DNA of 64,000 nucleotides from an uncultured Acidobacteriota bacterium (GTDB taxonomy: Bacteria; Acidobacteriota; Blastocatellia; Pyrinomonadales; Pyrinomonadaceae), in NCBI GenBank assembly GCA_937873515.1, contig CALMYB010000006.1, positions 124,001 through 188,000 on the forward strand, in the 5' to 3' direction. A program made the translations under genes and the position numbers. Shown here one piece after another: positions 15,407 through 24,940 of this stretch (positions within the stretch are counted from its first letter, which is position 1; each line of letters starts with the position of its first letter). The notes below the pieces were generated by a model, which saw only the letters and a list, made by a program, of their open reading frames with translations, ran no database searches and was not told the DNA's origin.

Positions 15407-16177
15407 ATGAGTTTCGCAGGTAAAAAGATCCTTCTCACAGGAGCGTCGAGCGGTATCGGCGAGGCGTTGGCGGTCGCACTTGCGAGGAAGGGTGCGGTTT
15501 TGGGCCTCGTCGCGCGTCGCGCCGAACTTCTTGAGGAACTCAAGGCGAAGTGCGAGGAAGTCGGCGGCAAGGCGATCGCACTGCCGTGCGACGTAACCGA
15601 TCCTGCGGCACTCGAGAAGGCGGCCGAGGCTTTCCGGAACGAGTTCGGGCACATCGACATTGCGATCGCGAACGCAGGCATCGGCGGCAACAACGCCGAA
15701 ACGCGCGATTTCGAACCGGCGGCGGTCAAAAAGGTCATCGACATCAACCTTCTCGGCGCAGTCAATATGATCCACGCCGTGCTTCCGTCGATGAAAGAGC
15801 GAAAGAACGGCCAACTCGTCGCGATATCCAGCCTTGCAGGCTTTCGCGGGCTGCCGAAGTCCGCCGCGTATTGTGCCAGCAAGGCCGGAATGACCGCTTT
15901 CTTCGAGAGCGTGCGGCTCGATGTCGCACGGCACGGCATCGACGTAACGATAATCCAGCCCGGCTTCATAAAAACGCCTCTCACCGACGGCCGTGCACAC
16001 AAAATGCCTTACTTGATGGAACTCGACGACGCGATCCCGCTGTTCATAAGCGCTGTCGAGAAGAAGAAGAAGTTCGCGGCATTCCCCTGGCAGCTCGCGA
16101 CGTTCGTCCGCTCTGCGAAATTTATGCCCGCGTGGCTATACGACCGCTTCGCAGGTAAACGACGCTATCGCGAGTAG
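15407..16177 (+). CDS. Short-chain dehydrogenase/reductase (SDR)
   Basis: This ~256-residue NAD(P)-dependent oxidoreductase is of the classical SDR type. The nucleotide-binding TGASSGIGEA is at residues ~10-19, NAGIGG near 84, the catalytic Ser is in AISSLAGF and the Tyr-Lys pair is in YCASKAG. The C-terminal PGFIKTPLT is normal. Residue patterns resemble DltE/YqjQ-like SDRs with a membrane-associating tail (AAFPWQLATFVRSAKFMP). The ATG at 15407 (MSFAGKK) is chosen over the GTG at 15392 because GAGG sits about nine bases upstream. Substrate is unknown. Confidence 0.88.
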   Translation: MSFAGKKILLTGASSGIGEALAVALARKGAVLGLVARRAELLEELKAKCEEVGGKAIALPCDVTDPAALEKAAEAFRNEFGHIDIAIANAGIGGNNAETRDFEPAAVKKVIDINLLGAVNMIHAVLPSMKERKNGQLVAISSLAGFRGLPKSAAYCASKAGMTAFFESVRLDVARHGIDVTIIQPGFIKTPLTDGRAHKMPYLMELDDAIPLFISAVEKKKKFAAFPWQLATFVRSAKFMPAWLYDRFAGKRRYRE

Positions 16178-16251
16178 AACCTTCAGGCTCTCTCTTTCGT
16201 ATCTTTGCCATTCACTCGCCAATATCGCAAAATTAACGGCGGCTCATCACG

Positions 16252-17145
16252 ATGGATCTAATACAAGCGATCATTCTTGGCATCGTCCAAGGCCTTACCG
16301 AGTTCATTCCCGTCAGTTCCACGGCGCATCTCGTCTTTGCCAGCCGCCTCACAGGAATATACGGCGGCGACCCCGCACTTGTTACGGCGACGATCGCCGT
16401 TCTTCAGTTGGGGACGCTCTGCGCCGTGCTGCTTTATTTTATCGGCGATATCTGGAGCATCTCGTCCGCTTTCGTCCGCGACCATTGGAATCTCGTATTC
16501 AACCGCCGCAAGATGCGGTTCTCCGGCACCGGCGGCAATCGCCCGATCTTTCTCTCCGAAGAATCGTGGCTCGGCTGGCTGATAATTATCGGTTCGATAC
16601 CGATCGGCACCGTCGGCTTCCTCTTCAAGGACTTTATCGAGGGACAAGGCACCAAGAACCTCTGGATCATCGCGACGATGCTCATCGTCATCGCGGTTCT
16701 GTTATTCCTCGCCGAAAAGGTCGGCTCGCACCGCAAGGACGTAAAGCATCTGACGCTCATCGACGCACTCGTACAGGGATTTTGCCAGGTGCTTGCGTTG
16801 ATGCCGGGAGCAAGCCGTTCGGGTTCGACCATTATGGGCGGTCTGCTTGCAGGCGAAAAGCGGGAGACCGCCGCCCGATTCTCTTTCCTGCTCTCGATGC
16901 CCGCGATCTTCGCGAGCGGCCTTCTCGAACTGCATCAAGCGACCAAGATCCTGCCGAATGACGCATGGATGCCGCTGCTTGTCGGCACGGTCGTTTCCGG
17001 TATCGTTGGGTATGTATCCATCTGGGGCCTGCTCGCGTATCTCAAACGCAATTCGACGCTCATCTTTGTTGCGTACCGCATTATCCTCGGCGCCGTGATC
17101 CTGATCCTCCTTTGGAAAGGCGTTATCGCACCGAATGTTCCGTAA
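16252..17145 (+). CDS. uppP: Undecaprenyl-diphosphatase UppP/BacA
   Basis: This 297-residue polytopic membrane enzyme recycles undecaprenyl diphosphate to the monophosphate lipid carrier for peptidoglycan and O-antigen. The active-site segments GLTEFIPVSSTAHL (residues ~15-28) and MPGASRSGSTIMGGLLAG (~184-201) are intact. About eight transmembrane helices are visible. Length is slightly above the ~270 norm because of a loop at ~75-105. It is followed nine bases later by recJ. Together with Ddl (27494) it serves cell-wall synthesis. Confidence 0.95.
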   Translation: MDLIQAIILGIVQGLTEFIPVSSTAHLVFASRLTGIYGGDPALVTATIAVLQLGTLCAVLLYFIGDIWSISSAFVRDHWNLVFNRRKMRFSGTGGNRPIFLSEESWLGWLIIIGSIPIGTVGFLFKDFIEGQGTKNLWIIATMLIVIAVLLFLAEKVGSHRKDVKHLTLIDALVQGFCQVLALMPGASRSGSTIMGGLLAGEKRETAARFSFLLSMPAIFASGLLELHQATKILPNDAWMPLLVGTVVSGIVGYVSIWGLLAYLKRNSTLIFVAYRIILGAVILILLWKGVIAPNVP

Positions 17146-17154
17146 AATGTTCTT

Positions 17155-18855
17155 GTGACCGCAAAGAAATGGACAATTCGAAAGCACGACCACGAACGTG
17201 TACAGCAGTTCGCACGCGAATTGGGCGTACAGCCGCTCATCGCGGCGTTACTCATCGCCCGCGGCTACGACACGCAGGACAAGGCCGACGCATTTCTCTC
17301 GCCGAGTTTGGAACATCTTCACGACCCTTTTCTGCTCAAAGGAATGCGCGAGGCTGTTGACCGCATTCAAAAAGCGGCTCGTAACGGCGAGAAGATCATG
17401 GTCTGGGGCGATTACGACGTCGATGGCACCACGGGCACAGTTCTTCTGAGGCGTGCTTTCAAGCTTCTCGGCGTCGAGTCGGAATTTCACGTACCGAACC
17501 GTTTTACCGAAGGCTACGGCGTCAATATTCCCGCTCTCGAGGAAGCAAAGGCACGCGGCGTCTCGCTCGTCATCACCGTCGATTGCGGCATCCGCAGCTT
17601 TGAACCGCTCGAATGGGCGATGGAGAATTCGCTGGATGTGATCGTAACGGATCACCACCTTTCCGATGAAGCCCGTGGAAACCCGCCTGCCGTAGCGGTC
17701 GTGAATCCGAATCAAACCGGCTGTCAGTATCCCGACAAACACCTCGCTGGCGTTGGGGTCGCGTTCAAGCTCGCGGATGCACTTCTTCGTGAAGCCGGCC
17801 TTGAGAGCGAGATTCCGGGCTTTCTGAAGATCGCCGCCATCGGCACGGTTGCCGACGTAATGGATCTTACGGGCGAGAATCGGGCGATCGTCGCGATCGG
17901 CCTCAAAGACCTGCTTTTGACCGACAACTGCGGGCTGCGTGCGTTGATGGAGGTTGCGGACTGCACGTCCGAGATGACGAGCTATCACATCGGTTTCCGG
18001 ATCGGTCCGAGAATAAACGCCGCCGGGCGAATGGATGTCGCAAAACACGTCGTTGAGCTGCTCGAAGAGACGGATTTCGTAAAGGCACGGCAGCTCGCTT
18101 CGCTGCTTGATTCCCGAAACCGCGAACGGCAGCAGACACAGCAGAAGATCACCGATCTCGCGTTCGCAGAGGCTGCAGATCAAGCTGATTCGAATTTCAT
18201 TGTCGTTGCGGGCGAAGGCTGGCATCGAGGAGTCATCGGACTTGCCGCGTCGCGTATCGCTGATAAGCTCTATCGTCCGACGATCGTTCTCTCGATCGAG
18301 GACGGCATTGCGCAGGGAAGTGGCCGCAGCATTCCCGGCTTTCACTTGCTGCACGCGTTGGAGGCCGCTCAGGACCTTTTTGAGCAGTTCGGCGGACATC
18401 GAGCCGCAGCGGGGATGAAAATTCGCTCAGAACGCATCTCTGAGCTAAGAACACGCCTGTCACGTCACGCCGATGATGTTCTCGTGCCCGACGACCTTGT
18501 GCGTGAACTGAGCATCGATGCCGTACTTTTGCCCGAAACCATTGACCTCAAACTGCTTGCCGCCCTCGCGGCTCTCGAACCATTTGGTCAAGGGAATCCG
18601 AAACCGATCTTCGTGACCAAAGGCCTGATCCTCCGCGAAGATCCGTTCGTAAAGAAAGAAAAGCATTTGAAGCTGAAGCTTGAATCCGATTCAGGCCGCC
18701 AGCTCGAAGCGGTTTGGTGGGATGGCGTCGACCAATTAAAGGGGCGAACGCTCCGCCGCGGTTCGCGCATCGAATTAGCTTATGTCCTTGAAGTCAACAA
18801 TTGGCAGGGAAATCGAAAGATCCAGCTTGTCGTCGAAGACTTTAGAGAAGCATAA
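17155..18855 (+). CDS. recJ: Single-stranded-DNA-specific exonuclease RecJ
   Basis: This 566-residue 5'-3' ssDNA exonuclease acts in recombination and mismatch/base-excision repair. DHH-family metal motifs are visible: GDYDVDGTTGT (residues ~84-94), ITVDCGI, VTDHHLSDE and the DHHA1 motif FGGHRAAAGM at ~410. The C-terminal OB fold (LKLKLESDSGRQLEAVWW) is present. It starts with GTG at 17155, nine bases after uppP. The length is normal for RecJ. The lptCA gene begins seven bases after its stop or, on a longer reading, inside its 3' end. Confidence 0.95.
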   Translation: MTAKKWTIRKHDHERVQQFARELGVQPLIAALLIARGYDTQDKADAFLSPSLEHLHDPFLLKGMREAVDRIQKAARNGEKIMVWGDYDVDGTTGTVLLRRAFKLLGVESEFHVPNRFTEGYGVNIPALEEAKARGVSLVITVDCGIRSFEPLEWAMENSLDVIVTDHHLSDEARGNPPAVAVVNPNQTGCQYPDKHLAGVGVAFKLADALLREAGLESEIPGFLKIAAIGTVADVMDLTGENRAIVAIGLKDLLLTDNCGLRALMEVADCTSEMTSYHIGFRIGPRINAAGRMDVAKHVVELLEETDFVKARQLASLLDSRNRERQQTQQKITDLAFAEAADQADSNFIVVAGEGWHRGVIGLAASRIADKLYRPTIVLSIEDGIAQGSGRSIPGFHLLHALEAAQDLFEQFGGHRAAAGMKIRSERISELRTRLSRHADDVLVPDDLVRELSIDAVLLPETIDLKLLAALAALEPFGQGNPKPIFVTKGLILREDPFVKKEKHLKLKLESDSGRQLEAVWWDGVDQLKGRTLRRGSRIELAYVLEVNNWQGNRKIQLVVEDFREA

Positions 18856-18862
18856 TCCTTCT

Positions 18863-21490
18863 GTGGCTGAAAGAACCGTCGAAAGAATACAAAGCTACGA
18901 CTTTCGTGCAAAACTGCCGAAGATCCTTCGCTATGCGGCCCTTGTCGCCGGCGGCATCATCGTGCTCGTTGTCGCCGCAACTTTCTATACGACGCGTTCA
19001 AAGCCCGCTTTCAAATTCAAGCCCGAACACGCGCATCTCTCGACGGACGTTATCGCAGAAGTTAGCGGCTATGAACGAACTGAGAGCGACGGTTCCAGGC
19101 CGAAATATTACATAAAGGCCGATACAGCCCGAACTTTCTCCGACAATCATCAGGAGCTGGAGAACGCATACGTCAAGGTCTTTGCGACGGATGGCTTGGC
19201 ATTTGACGAGATCCGTGCGGACAAGGCCGTCTATGTCCCGGAAGCAAATAAGAATTTCACCGCTTATCTAGCCGGCAACGTAAAGATCACTACTCGCGAT
19301 GCTCTGAACGTCGAGACCGACGGCATAACCTACACCCGAGCATCCGAGACGGCAGAAACGGACGATAGCATCGCGTTCGAACGCGACAATATTCGCGGAA
19401 CTGCGGTCGGTGCGACCGTGAAGATGGCCGACAAGAAGCTTGAACTTCGACAAGATGTCGAGATCGGGACCTTTGAGTCCGCCGACAAGAAGGCAGCGGG
19501 CGTAGAGTACGCGAAATTGAATGCGGCGAATGCCATCTATGACCAAACTGCGAACAGCATCGAACTTACCGGCGGATTCAAGGCGAAGGTCGACTCAGAC
19601 GGCCGCACGAGCGATGTCTCCGCCGGCCGTGCCGTCGCATTGCTTTCGGGCGGTGAAACTGATCCGGCGGCCCGTGACCTGACGAAACTCGAACTATTCG
19701 AGAATGTGCATATCGTTTCCAATGACGGGAAGACCACGACGATCGACGCGGGAAACGCAGTTTACGACAAGCCTCTCGATCGGTTCGAGCTTGGCGGTTC
19801 CGCGCGGATCGTTACCGAGCAAGATTCGCGAAAAACGGAAATCCAAGCTCAAACAGCCGTTTACGATAGAAAAGGGCTGAAGGCCACCCTGAATGGGGCT
19901 GCACAAGTTGCCCAAGGCCCTGACTATCTAAAGGGCGATACGATGGTCGTCGATCTCTTTGCGTCCGAGGAAGTAAAACACGCTGTCGTTTCGGGAAATA
20001 CCTTTCTAAAACAAACTACGTCCGAAAGGCTCACACAGGCGTCGGCCAACGAAATGACGATCGATTATGCGGCTCCGGGTCAACTTCGAAATGCACGTGC
20101 GGTCGGAAATGCACGTGCGGAACTCGTCCCGACCACTGTTTCCGACTATTCAAAGGCTACTTTGACGACGCCGAAAGTCATTTCGATCGATTTCAAGGAA
20201 GCGGGTCTATTGACCGCGATGAATACTGACGGCCGGACCACAATTCAGCTCGATGCTCCCGGAAATGCACCTGATGCGGCAACCAAGCGCGTTACTGCGG
20301 ATACTGTGAAGACATATTTTCACGACAATGGGCAGGATATAAGTAGGGCCGAGGCGGTCGGGAACGCCGTCCTTGAGATCGAACCGGTCAAGAAGGCTGC
20401 GGAAATTTACAACACAACGGTGAATGCTCCGCGGTTCGATTGTGAATTCTTCCCGAGCGGAAACAATGCTCGCGAGTGTACCGGCGGAACCGGTGCAAAG
20501 ACCGTTCGAAGACCGACCATTGCGGCGGCCGGACGCGGGGATCAAGTACTTACCTCAGACCGTGTTATCGCGACCTTCGACGCGGCGACAAAGGATCTCG
20601 CAGAACTGCAGGCGTCAGGCAACGGAAAGTATGCAGAACTCGACCGTCGCGGGGTCGCCGACAGATTTTTCTTTACCCAGAATGACAAGATCTTGCGGCT
20701 TCGCGGGGGCGAGCCAACGATCTGGGACGACCGTTCGAGAGCAAAGGCTCAGGAGATCGATTGGAATACCGCAACTCAGATATCGGAACTCCGCGGCGGC
20801 GTAAGCACGACGTTCTATAACGGTGGAGCGATGGGCAGCGCGTCGCCGTTCGCGAACGGCAAAAAGCCGGTCTTTATCACAGCGAGCGACGCAGTTTTTG
20901 ACCGGAATTCAGACACGGCCGTATATACCGGAAACGCGCGTGCCTGGCAGGATGACAATTACGTGGGGGCGGACAAGATCACTGTCTTGCAGGCACAAGG
21001 AAAACTCGTTGCCGAAGGGTCAGTCCAAAGCGGCCTTTACGACGCAAAAGTGAATCGCGGCGGGAAGGAATCAAAAGTGCCGGTATTCGCTTCGGCAAAT
21101 GCAATGACCTACAACCGTGACGGTCGAACTCTAAGCTATCGAGGCAACGCGGATATTCGACAAGGCACGGATCGAATAACGGCCGAGGCCGCGGATGTAT
21201 TCCTCTCGGCAAAGAACGAGGTCTCGCGTACGGTCGCGGACGGCTCGGTCGTCATCACTCAGCCTGGCCGCAGAGCAACGGGCGGGCACGTCGAATACTC
21301 GGCAGAGACGGAGATCGCGATCCTGCAGGGCGATCCCGCGACCGTCAACGATGCAGAGAACGGGAGCACTTCGGGATCGCAGATAACGGTATATTTCCGC
21401 GAGAATCGTTTCGTCGGCAGCGGCCGCGAACGACAAAATCCGAACACCCGTGTAAAATCTGTTTACAAGACCACCTCTCCGCAAGAATAG
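18863..21490 (+). CDS. Very large LptC/LptA (OstA)-like LPS transport protein
   Basis: This ~875-residue protein has one N-terminal membrane helix (residues ~18-38, AALVAGGIIVLVVAATFY). An LptC-like region follows (LSTDVIAEVSGYERTESDG, ADTARTFSDNHQELENAYVK), and then many OstA/LptA-type beta-jellyroll repeats of the form A..A.Y......L.G....... Canonical LptC and LptA are ~190 residues each. Here they appear fused, with extra periplasmic repeat length that could form much of the bridge carrying LPS to the outer membrane. The start is uncertain: GTG 18863 avoids overlap with recJ, while ATG 18782 would overlap it by 74 bases. lptB begins immediately after the stop. Confidence 0.8.
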   Translation: MAERTVERIQSYDFRAKLPKILRYAALVAGGIIVLVVAATFYTTRSKPAFKFKPEHAHLSTDVIAEVSGYERTESDGSRPKYYIKADTARTFSDNHQELENAYVKVFATDGLAFDEIRADKAVYVPEANKNFTAYLAGNVKITTRDALNVETDGITYTRASETAETDDSIAFERDNIRGTAVGATVKMADKKLELRQDVEIGTFESADKKAAGVEYAKLNAANAIYDQTANSIELTGGFKAKVDSDGRTSDVSAGRAVALLSGGETDPAARDLTKLELFENVHIVSNDGKTTTIDAGNAVYDKPLDRFELGGSARIVTEQDSRKTEIQAQTAVYDRKGLKATLNGAAQVAQGPDYLKGDTMVVDLFASEEVKHAVVSGNTFLKQTTSERLTQASANEMTIDYAAPGQLRNARAVGNARAELVPTTVSDYSKATLTTPKVISIDFKEAGLLTAMNTDGRTTIQLDAPGNAPDAATKRVTADTVKTYFHDNGQDISRAEAVGNAVLEIEPVKKAAEIYNTTVNAPRFDCEFFPSGNNARECTGGTGAKTVRRPTIAAAGRGDQVLTSDRVIATFDAATKDLAELQASGNGKYAELDRRGVADRFFFTQNDKILRLRGGEPTIWDDRSRAKAQEIDWNTATQISELRGGVSTTFYNGGAMGSASPFANGKKPVFITASDAVFDRNSDTAVYTGNARAWQDDNYVGADKITVLQAQGKLVAEGSVQSGLYDAKVNRGGKESKVPVFASANAMTYNRDGRTLSYRGNADIRQGTDRITAEAADVFLSAKNEVSRTVADGSVVITQPGRRATGGHVEYSAETEIAILQGDPATVNDAENGSTSGSQITVYFRENRFVGSGRERQNPNTRVKSVYKTTSPQE

Positions 21491-22255
21491 ATGCATCATC
21501 AAGACGACCTCGACACAGTTGAAAACGGGCATAAGGTACTGCTTTCAGGTGCCGATCTCCAAAAGACATACGGCAGACGACGAGTTGTTGACGGCGTAAG
21601 CCTGAACGTGGCAAAAGGCGAGGTGGTTGGACTTCTCGGGGCCAACGGTGCCGGAAAGACGACCACGTTCTACATGCTCGTCGGGCTTGAGAATACCGAG
21701 TCCGGCTCGATCACGCTTGGCGGCCGCGATGTAACAAAGCTGCCGATGTATCTGCGTGCCCGTCTAGGCCTCGGATATCTACCGCAGGAGCCTTCGATCT
21801 TTCGGAAAATGACCGCTGAGCAAAATATTCTCGCCGTCCTCGAAACTCTCGGAATTTCCCGAGAAGAGAGAATGACGCGGCTTGACGAACTGCTTGCGGA
21901 ATTCGGCATCGAACATGTTCGCGAGACCCGCGGCGATGCACTCTCAGGCGGCGAACGCAGGCGTGTTGAGATCGCTAGATGCCTTGCGGCGAATCCGAGC
22001 TTCATTCTCCTCGATGAGCCTTTCGCGGGGATCGACCCACTTGCGATCGACGATATTCGCGAGATCATCGTCTATCTTAAAAGGCAGGACATCGGCATTC
22101 TGATCACAGATCATAACGTCCGCGAAACGCTCGGCATAACTGACCGATCCTACATAATGGCGGACGGCCGCATCCTTCGTTCAGGAACGACGGAGGAACT
22201 TGTTGCAGACGCGGATGTTCGGCGGCTCTATCTCGGCGAAAGATTCACTCTCTGA
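21491..22255 (+). CDS. lptB: LPS export ABC transporter ATPase LptB
   Basis: This 254-residue ATPase of the LptBFGC lipopolysaccharide extractor carries Walker [12 protein letters not shown]-loop [13 protein letters not shown] (typical of LptB), signature [13 protein letters not shown], Walker [14 protein letters not shown] and switch His DHNVRETL. These are near-identical to the family pattern. It begins directly at the lptCA stop and precedes rpoN, as in the lptCAB-rpoN-hpf cluster of proteobacteria. LptF, LptG and LptD are not in the window. Confidence 0.96.
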   Translation: MHHQDDLDTVENGHKVLLSGADLQKTYGRRRVVDGVSLNVAKGEVVGLLGANGAGKTTTFYMLVGLENTESGSITLGGRDVTKLPMYLRARLGLGYLPQEPSIFRKMTAEQNILAVLETLGISREERMTRLDELLAEFGIEHVRETRGDALSGGERRRVEIARCLAANPSFILLDEPFAGIDPLAIDDIREIIVYLKRQDIGILITDHNVRETLGITDRSYIMADGRILRSGTTEELVADADVRRLYLGERFTL

Positions 22256-22310
22256 GAAAAAAGTTAGCTCGTTTTTTACGAAAATTTTCCCTTTTCAATT
22301 CTGAATCGCT

Positions 22311-22316
22311 ATAATC
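22311..22316 (+). promoter_or_regulatory. -10 box candidate upstream of rpoN
   Basis: A perfect TATAAT lies 82 bases before the rpoN start in a 143-bp AT-rich spacer. The matching -35 is poor (TTCCCT at 22288-22293, 17-base spacing), so an activator or another sigma factor may be involved. The spacer otherwise holds T-rich tracts. Confidence 0.35.
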
Positions 22317-22398
22317 ATTTATAGAACGGTACGCAAATTGCGTGATTCGACCGTAAATGCTTCATTTCGGCACGTTTGGCTGACGCGATCTTTCGTTT

Positions 22399-23970
22399 AT
22401 GTCATCTCTTCGGCTCCAGGCAAAACTCCAGCAAAAGATGGTTCTCACGCCGCAGCTTAGGCAGCGGATCGAGATGCTGCAGATGACCGCTCTTGAACTT
22501 AATGAACTTATTGAAACCGAGATGGCAACCAATCCGCTGCTCGAAGAAGTTCAGCCCGGTGATGAGATCGAAGAGATATCGAGCAGCATTCTTGACCAAA
22601 ATTCGGATAGTGCTGAGGTAGATACTTTTGCGGAAGCCTTCGACAGCGATGGCTCCGATCGACCGGAAGCTGAGTCTCAAATGGCAGCCGGCGATTTGAG
22701 TTCGCTATCGAGTACAGACTCAGATCGTGGAAATGAACTTGAGGCTGAGGCCGGTGAGGACAGCCATACGGAATCTTCCGATCCTTTTGATGAGATCGAT
22801 TACGGTAGGGAATTCCAAGACTATCTGGATCCCGGATACAAGACGCAGGAGATCGAATACAAGGATGATGCACCGAGTTTCGAGCAATTTTTGACTCATG
22901 CTCCCTCTTTGTCGGAACATCTAGAGTGGCAGCTATCGATGCTGTCGCTCAGCCCGATCATCGAGCGGGCGGCTCTTTCCGTTATTGGGAACCTGAATGC
23001 TGACGGCCGGCTTACGGGCACTATTGAGGAGATCGCCGCGAGCAGCCGCTGCAGCGTCGAGCAGGCTGAGAATGCGCGACAAGAGGTGCTGTATCTCGAT
23101 CCCGTAGGATGTGGTGCGTTCGACGTGGTCGAATGTCTTCTTGCACAACTGAAGGCCGACGACGAGGATGATACTTTGGCGGCAGAGCTTGTTGCCCACC
23201 ACCTTGAAGATTGTCAGCCGCACAGGCTTCAGCATCTGGCAAAAGGCACGGGTGCGAATTTTGAGACATTGAGTTCCGAGATAGCGCGTATTCGCGAACT
23301 CGATCCGTATCCCGGCCGCCGCTATAGCGCTGAGGGCACGATGTATGTTGCTCCGGAAGTTTACATCGAGAAGGTCGATGATGATTATCAGGTGTTCTTC
23401 ACCGATGACAGCAGTCCGCGGCTAAGGATATCACCTGTTTACAACCAGCTTGCCGATCAACCCGACGCTAGCAAGGAAACAAAGGATTTTATCAGGGAGA
23501 AGAATCGTTCTGCGGTCGATCTCCTTCGGAATATCGAACATCGACGGCAGACGATATTCAAAGTCGTCGAATCGATCGTCCTTCGACAGAAAGACTTTCT
23601 CGATCAGGGGCCGAATTTCCTGAAGCCGATGATGCTGAAGGATATCGCCGAAGATATCGGAATGCACCTTTCCACAATCTCGCGCGTCGTAAATCGAAAG
23701 TACGCTCACACACCGCAAGGTGTTATAGAGCTGAGAAAGTTCTTTAGCGAAGGAATGCTAAATGAAGAGGGTGAAGAGGTTTCTACCCGCATCCTGAAGT
23801 CCAAGATCAAAAAGATGATCGAGGATGAGGATACGAAAAAACCGCTGACTGACGATGAGATCGCAAAGATCCTTACAAAGGAGGGCGTAAAACTGTCACG
23901 TCGGACCGTTGCAAAATATCGCGATCAGATGCAGATTGCCGGTTCGCGCGAGCGTAGAACGATAATTTGA
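22399..23970 (+). CDS. rpoN: RNA polymerase sigma-54 factor RpoN
   Basis: This 523-residue alternative sigma factor recognises -24/-12 promoters and needs AAA+ activators. Region I (residues 1-50) has the Gln/Leu-rich pattern LRLQAKLQQKMVLTPQLRQR, followed by an acidic region II of ~90 residues. The core-binding and HTH regions include MLKDIAEDIGMHLSTISRVV. The C-terminal RpoN box reads SRRTVAKYRDQM, close to the classic ARRTVAKYRE. Length and order are normal. hpf follows four bases after the stop. Confidence 0.97.
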   Translation: MSSLRLQAKLQQKMVLTPQLRQRIEMLQMTALELNELIETEMATNPLLEEVQPGDEIEEISSSILDQNSDSAEVDTFAEAFDSDGSDRPEAESQMAAGDLSSLSSTDSDRGNELEAEAGEDSHTESSDPFDEIDYGREFQDYLDPGYKTQEIEYKDDAPSFEQFLTHAPSLSEHLEWQLSMLSLSPIIERAALSVIGNLNADGRLTGTIEEIAASSRCSVEQAENARQEVLYLDPVGCGAFDVVECLLAQLKADDEDDTLAAELVAHHLEDCQPHRLQHLAKGTGANFETLSSEIARIRELDPYPGRRYSAEGTMYVAPEVYIEKVDDDYQVFFTDDSSPRLRISPVYNQLADQPDASKETKDFIREKNRSAVDLLRNIEHRRQTIFKVVESIVLRQKDFLDQGPNFLKPMMLKDIAEDIGMHLSTISRVVNRKYAHTPQGVIELRKFFSEGMLNEEGEEVSTRILKSKIKKMIEDEDTKKPLTDDEIAKILTKEGVKLSRRTVAKYRDQMQIAGSRERRTII

Positions 23971-23974
23971 GACT

Positions 23975-24505
23975 ATGGGAATCAAGATCGACTTCACAGG
24001 CAGACATATTGAGGTTACGGAGGCTTTGAAAAAGCATGCCGCAGGGCAGTTCGAACGGCTCGGGCCGCTATTCGATTCAAAGCCGCCAAAAGCGAACGTT
24101 ACGATCGAGGTCGAGCGCGGACGACATCGTTCGGAGATAATCGTTCATTGGCGAAATGAGACATTGAACGCCACTTCGATCGATGCGGATATGTACCAGT
24201 CGCTTTCAAAAAGTGTCGCAAAGATCGAAAAGCAGGCGAGAAAGCTCAAGGACAAGGTCATAGACAAATCGCATCGGGCCCGGCGGTCAACCTCTAAGCC
24301 GACTCAAGAATCCGTCGCGCCGACTCGGCGTCCAAAGATCATCGTGAGCAAGATGAAAGCTCAAAAGCCCATCACCGCTCAGGAAGCGGCAATGGCGCTC
24401 GACGAAACGAAAGAGGGTTTTATGCTCTTTCGAGATTCGGAAGGCGGTGGCGTAGCGTTGATCTACAAACGGCCTGACGGCAATTATGGACTCGTGCAGG
24501 CATGA
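23975..24505 (+). CDS. hpf: Ribosome hibernation promoting factor, long form (HPF)
   Basis: This 176-residue protein binds the 30S decoding centre and dimerises ribosomes into inactive 100S particles during starvation. The N-terminal S30AE domain (IKIDFTGRHIEVTEALKKHA) spans ~1-100, then a basic linker, then the C-terminal dimerisation domain at ~125-176 (KPITAQEAAMALDETKEGFM, DGNYGLVQA). The C-terminal domain makes it the long type. Its stop overlaps the next start by four bases (ATGA), so hprK is translationally coupled. Confidence 0.94.
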   Translation: MGIKIDFTGRHIEVTEALKKHAAGQFERLGPLFDSKPPKANVTIEVERGRHRSEIIVHWRNETLNATSIDADMYQSLSKSVAKIEKQARKLKDKVIDKSHRARRSTSKPTQESVAPTRRPKIIVSKMKAQKPITAQEAAMALDETKEGFMLFRDSEGGGVALIYKRPDGNYGLVQA

Positions 24506-24933
24506 CCTTTGAGCCAAAGGTCATCCACGCATCTTGTGTCGAGGTCGAAGGGCATGGTGTTTTGATCTGCGGTGAGTCGGGATCCGGGAAGACCTCATTG
24601 TTGGTCGAACTGGTGACCCGCGGTGCGAAATTCGTCGCGGATGATGCGGTCAGCCTCTATGTCAAAGAGCAACGAACGTGGGTCACCGCGCCGAAAACCA
24701 CCAAAGGATTGATCGGTGTTTCGCCGCTTGCCGTTGCGAGCGTGGAAGAGAACCTTCCTGAAGCGGTTCTGGCCGATGGATGTCTCCTCGAACTGTGCGT
24801 TGAGTTGGACGCGGATATGTTCCGAACTTCGCACGAGCTTTTGTGCGGGACGCCGAGAGTCTATTTGGAACGGACCGATTTGCCTTCTATGGCTGAGAGT
24901 TGCGAGAAAACTGTGCGGAAGCTTTCTCGGTGA
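24502..24933 (+). CDS. hprK: Short HPr kinase-like protein (HprK catalytic domain only)
   Basis: This is a 143-residue P-loop protein matching only the C-terminal catalytic domain of HPr kinase/phosphorylase. Visible motifs are IHASCVEVEGHGVLICGESG with P-loop GESGSGKTS (residues ~23-31) and the FVADDAVSL strand. The N-terminal DRTGG-like domain of Firmicute HprK is missing, and I do not see the EIRGLGIINV-type phosphorylase signature. Similarly short HprK proteins are known from alphaproteobacteria. HPr with an equivalent Ser (residue 48) is encoded at 26270, which supports a kinase role. It overlaps hpf by four bases. Confidence 0.8.
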   Translation: MTFEPKVIHASCVEVEGHGVLICGESGSGKTSLLVELVTRGAKFVADDAVSLYVKEQRTWVTAPKTTKGLIGVSPLAVASVEENLPEAVLADGCLLELCVELDADMFRTSHELLCGTPRVYLERTDLPSMAESCEKTVRKLSR

Positions 24934-24940
24934 TCGATGA

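Noticed and set aside
14753..16000. 415-residue minus-strand ORF spanning RNase J and the SDR gene
   Set aside because: It runs antisense through two clear genes and through the 48-bp repeat; composition is that of a GC-rich shadow frame.
17248..18399. 383-residue minus-strand ORF opposite recJ
   Set aside because: Shadow of recJ, whose motifs are all intact on the plus strand.
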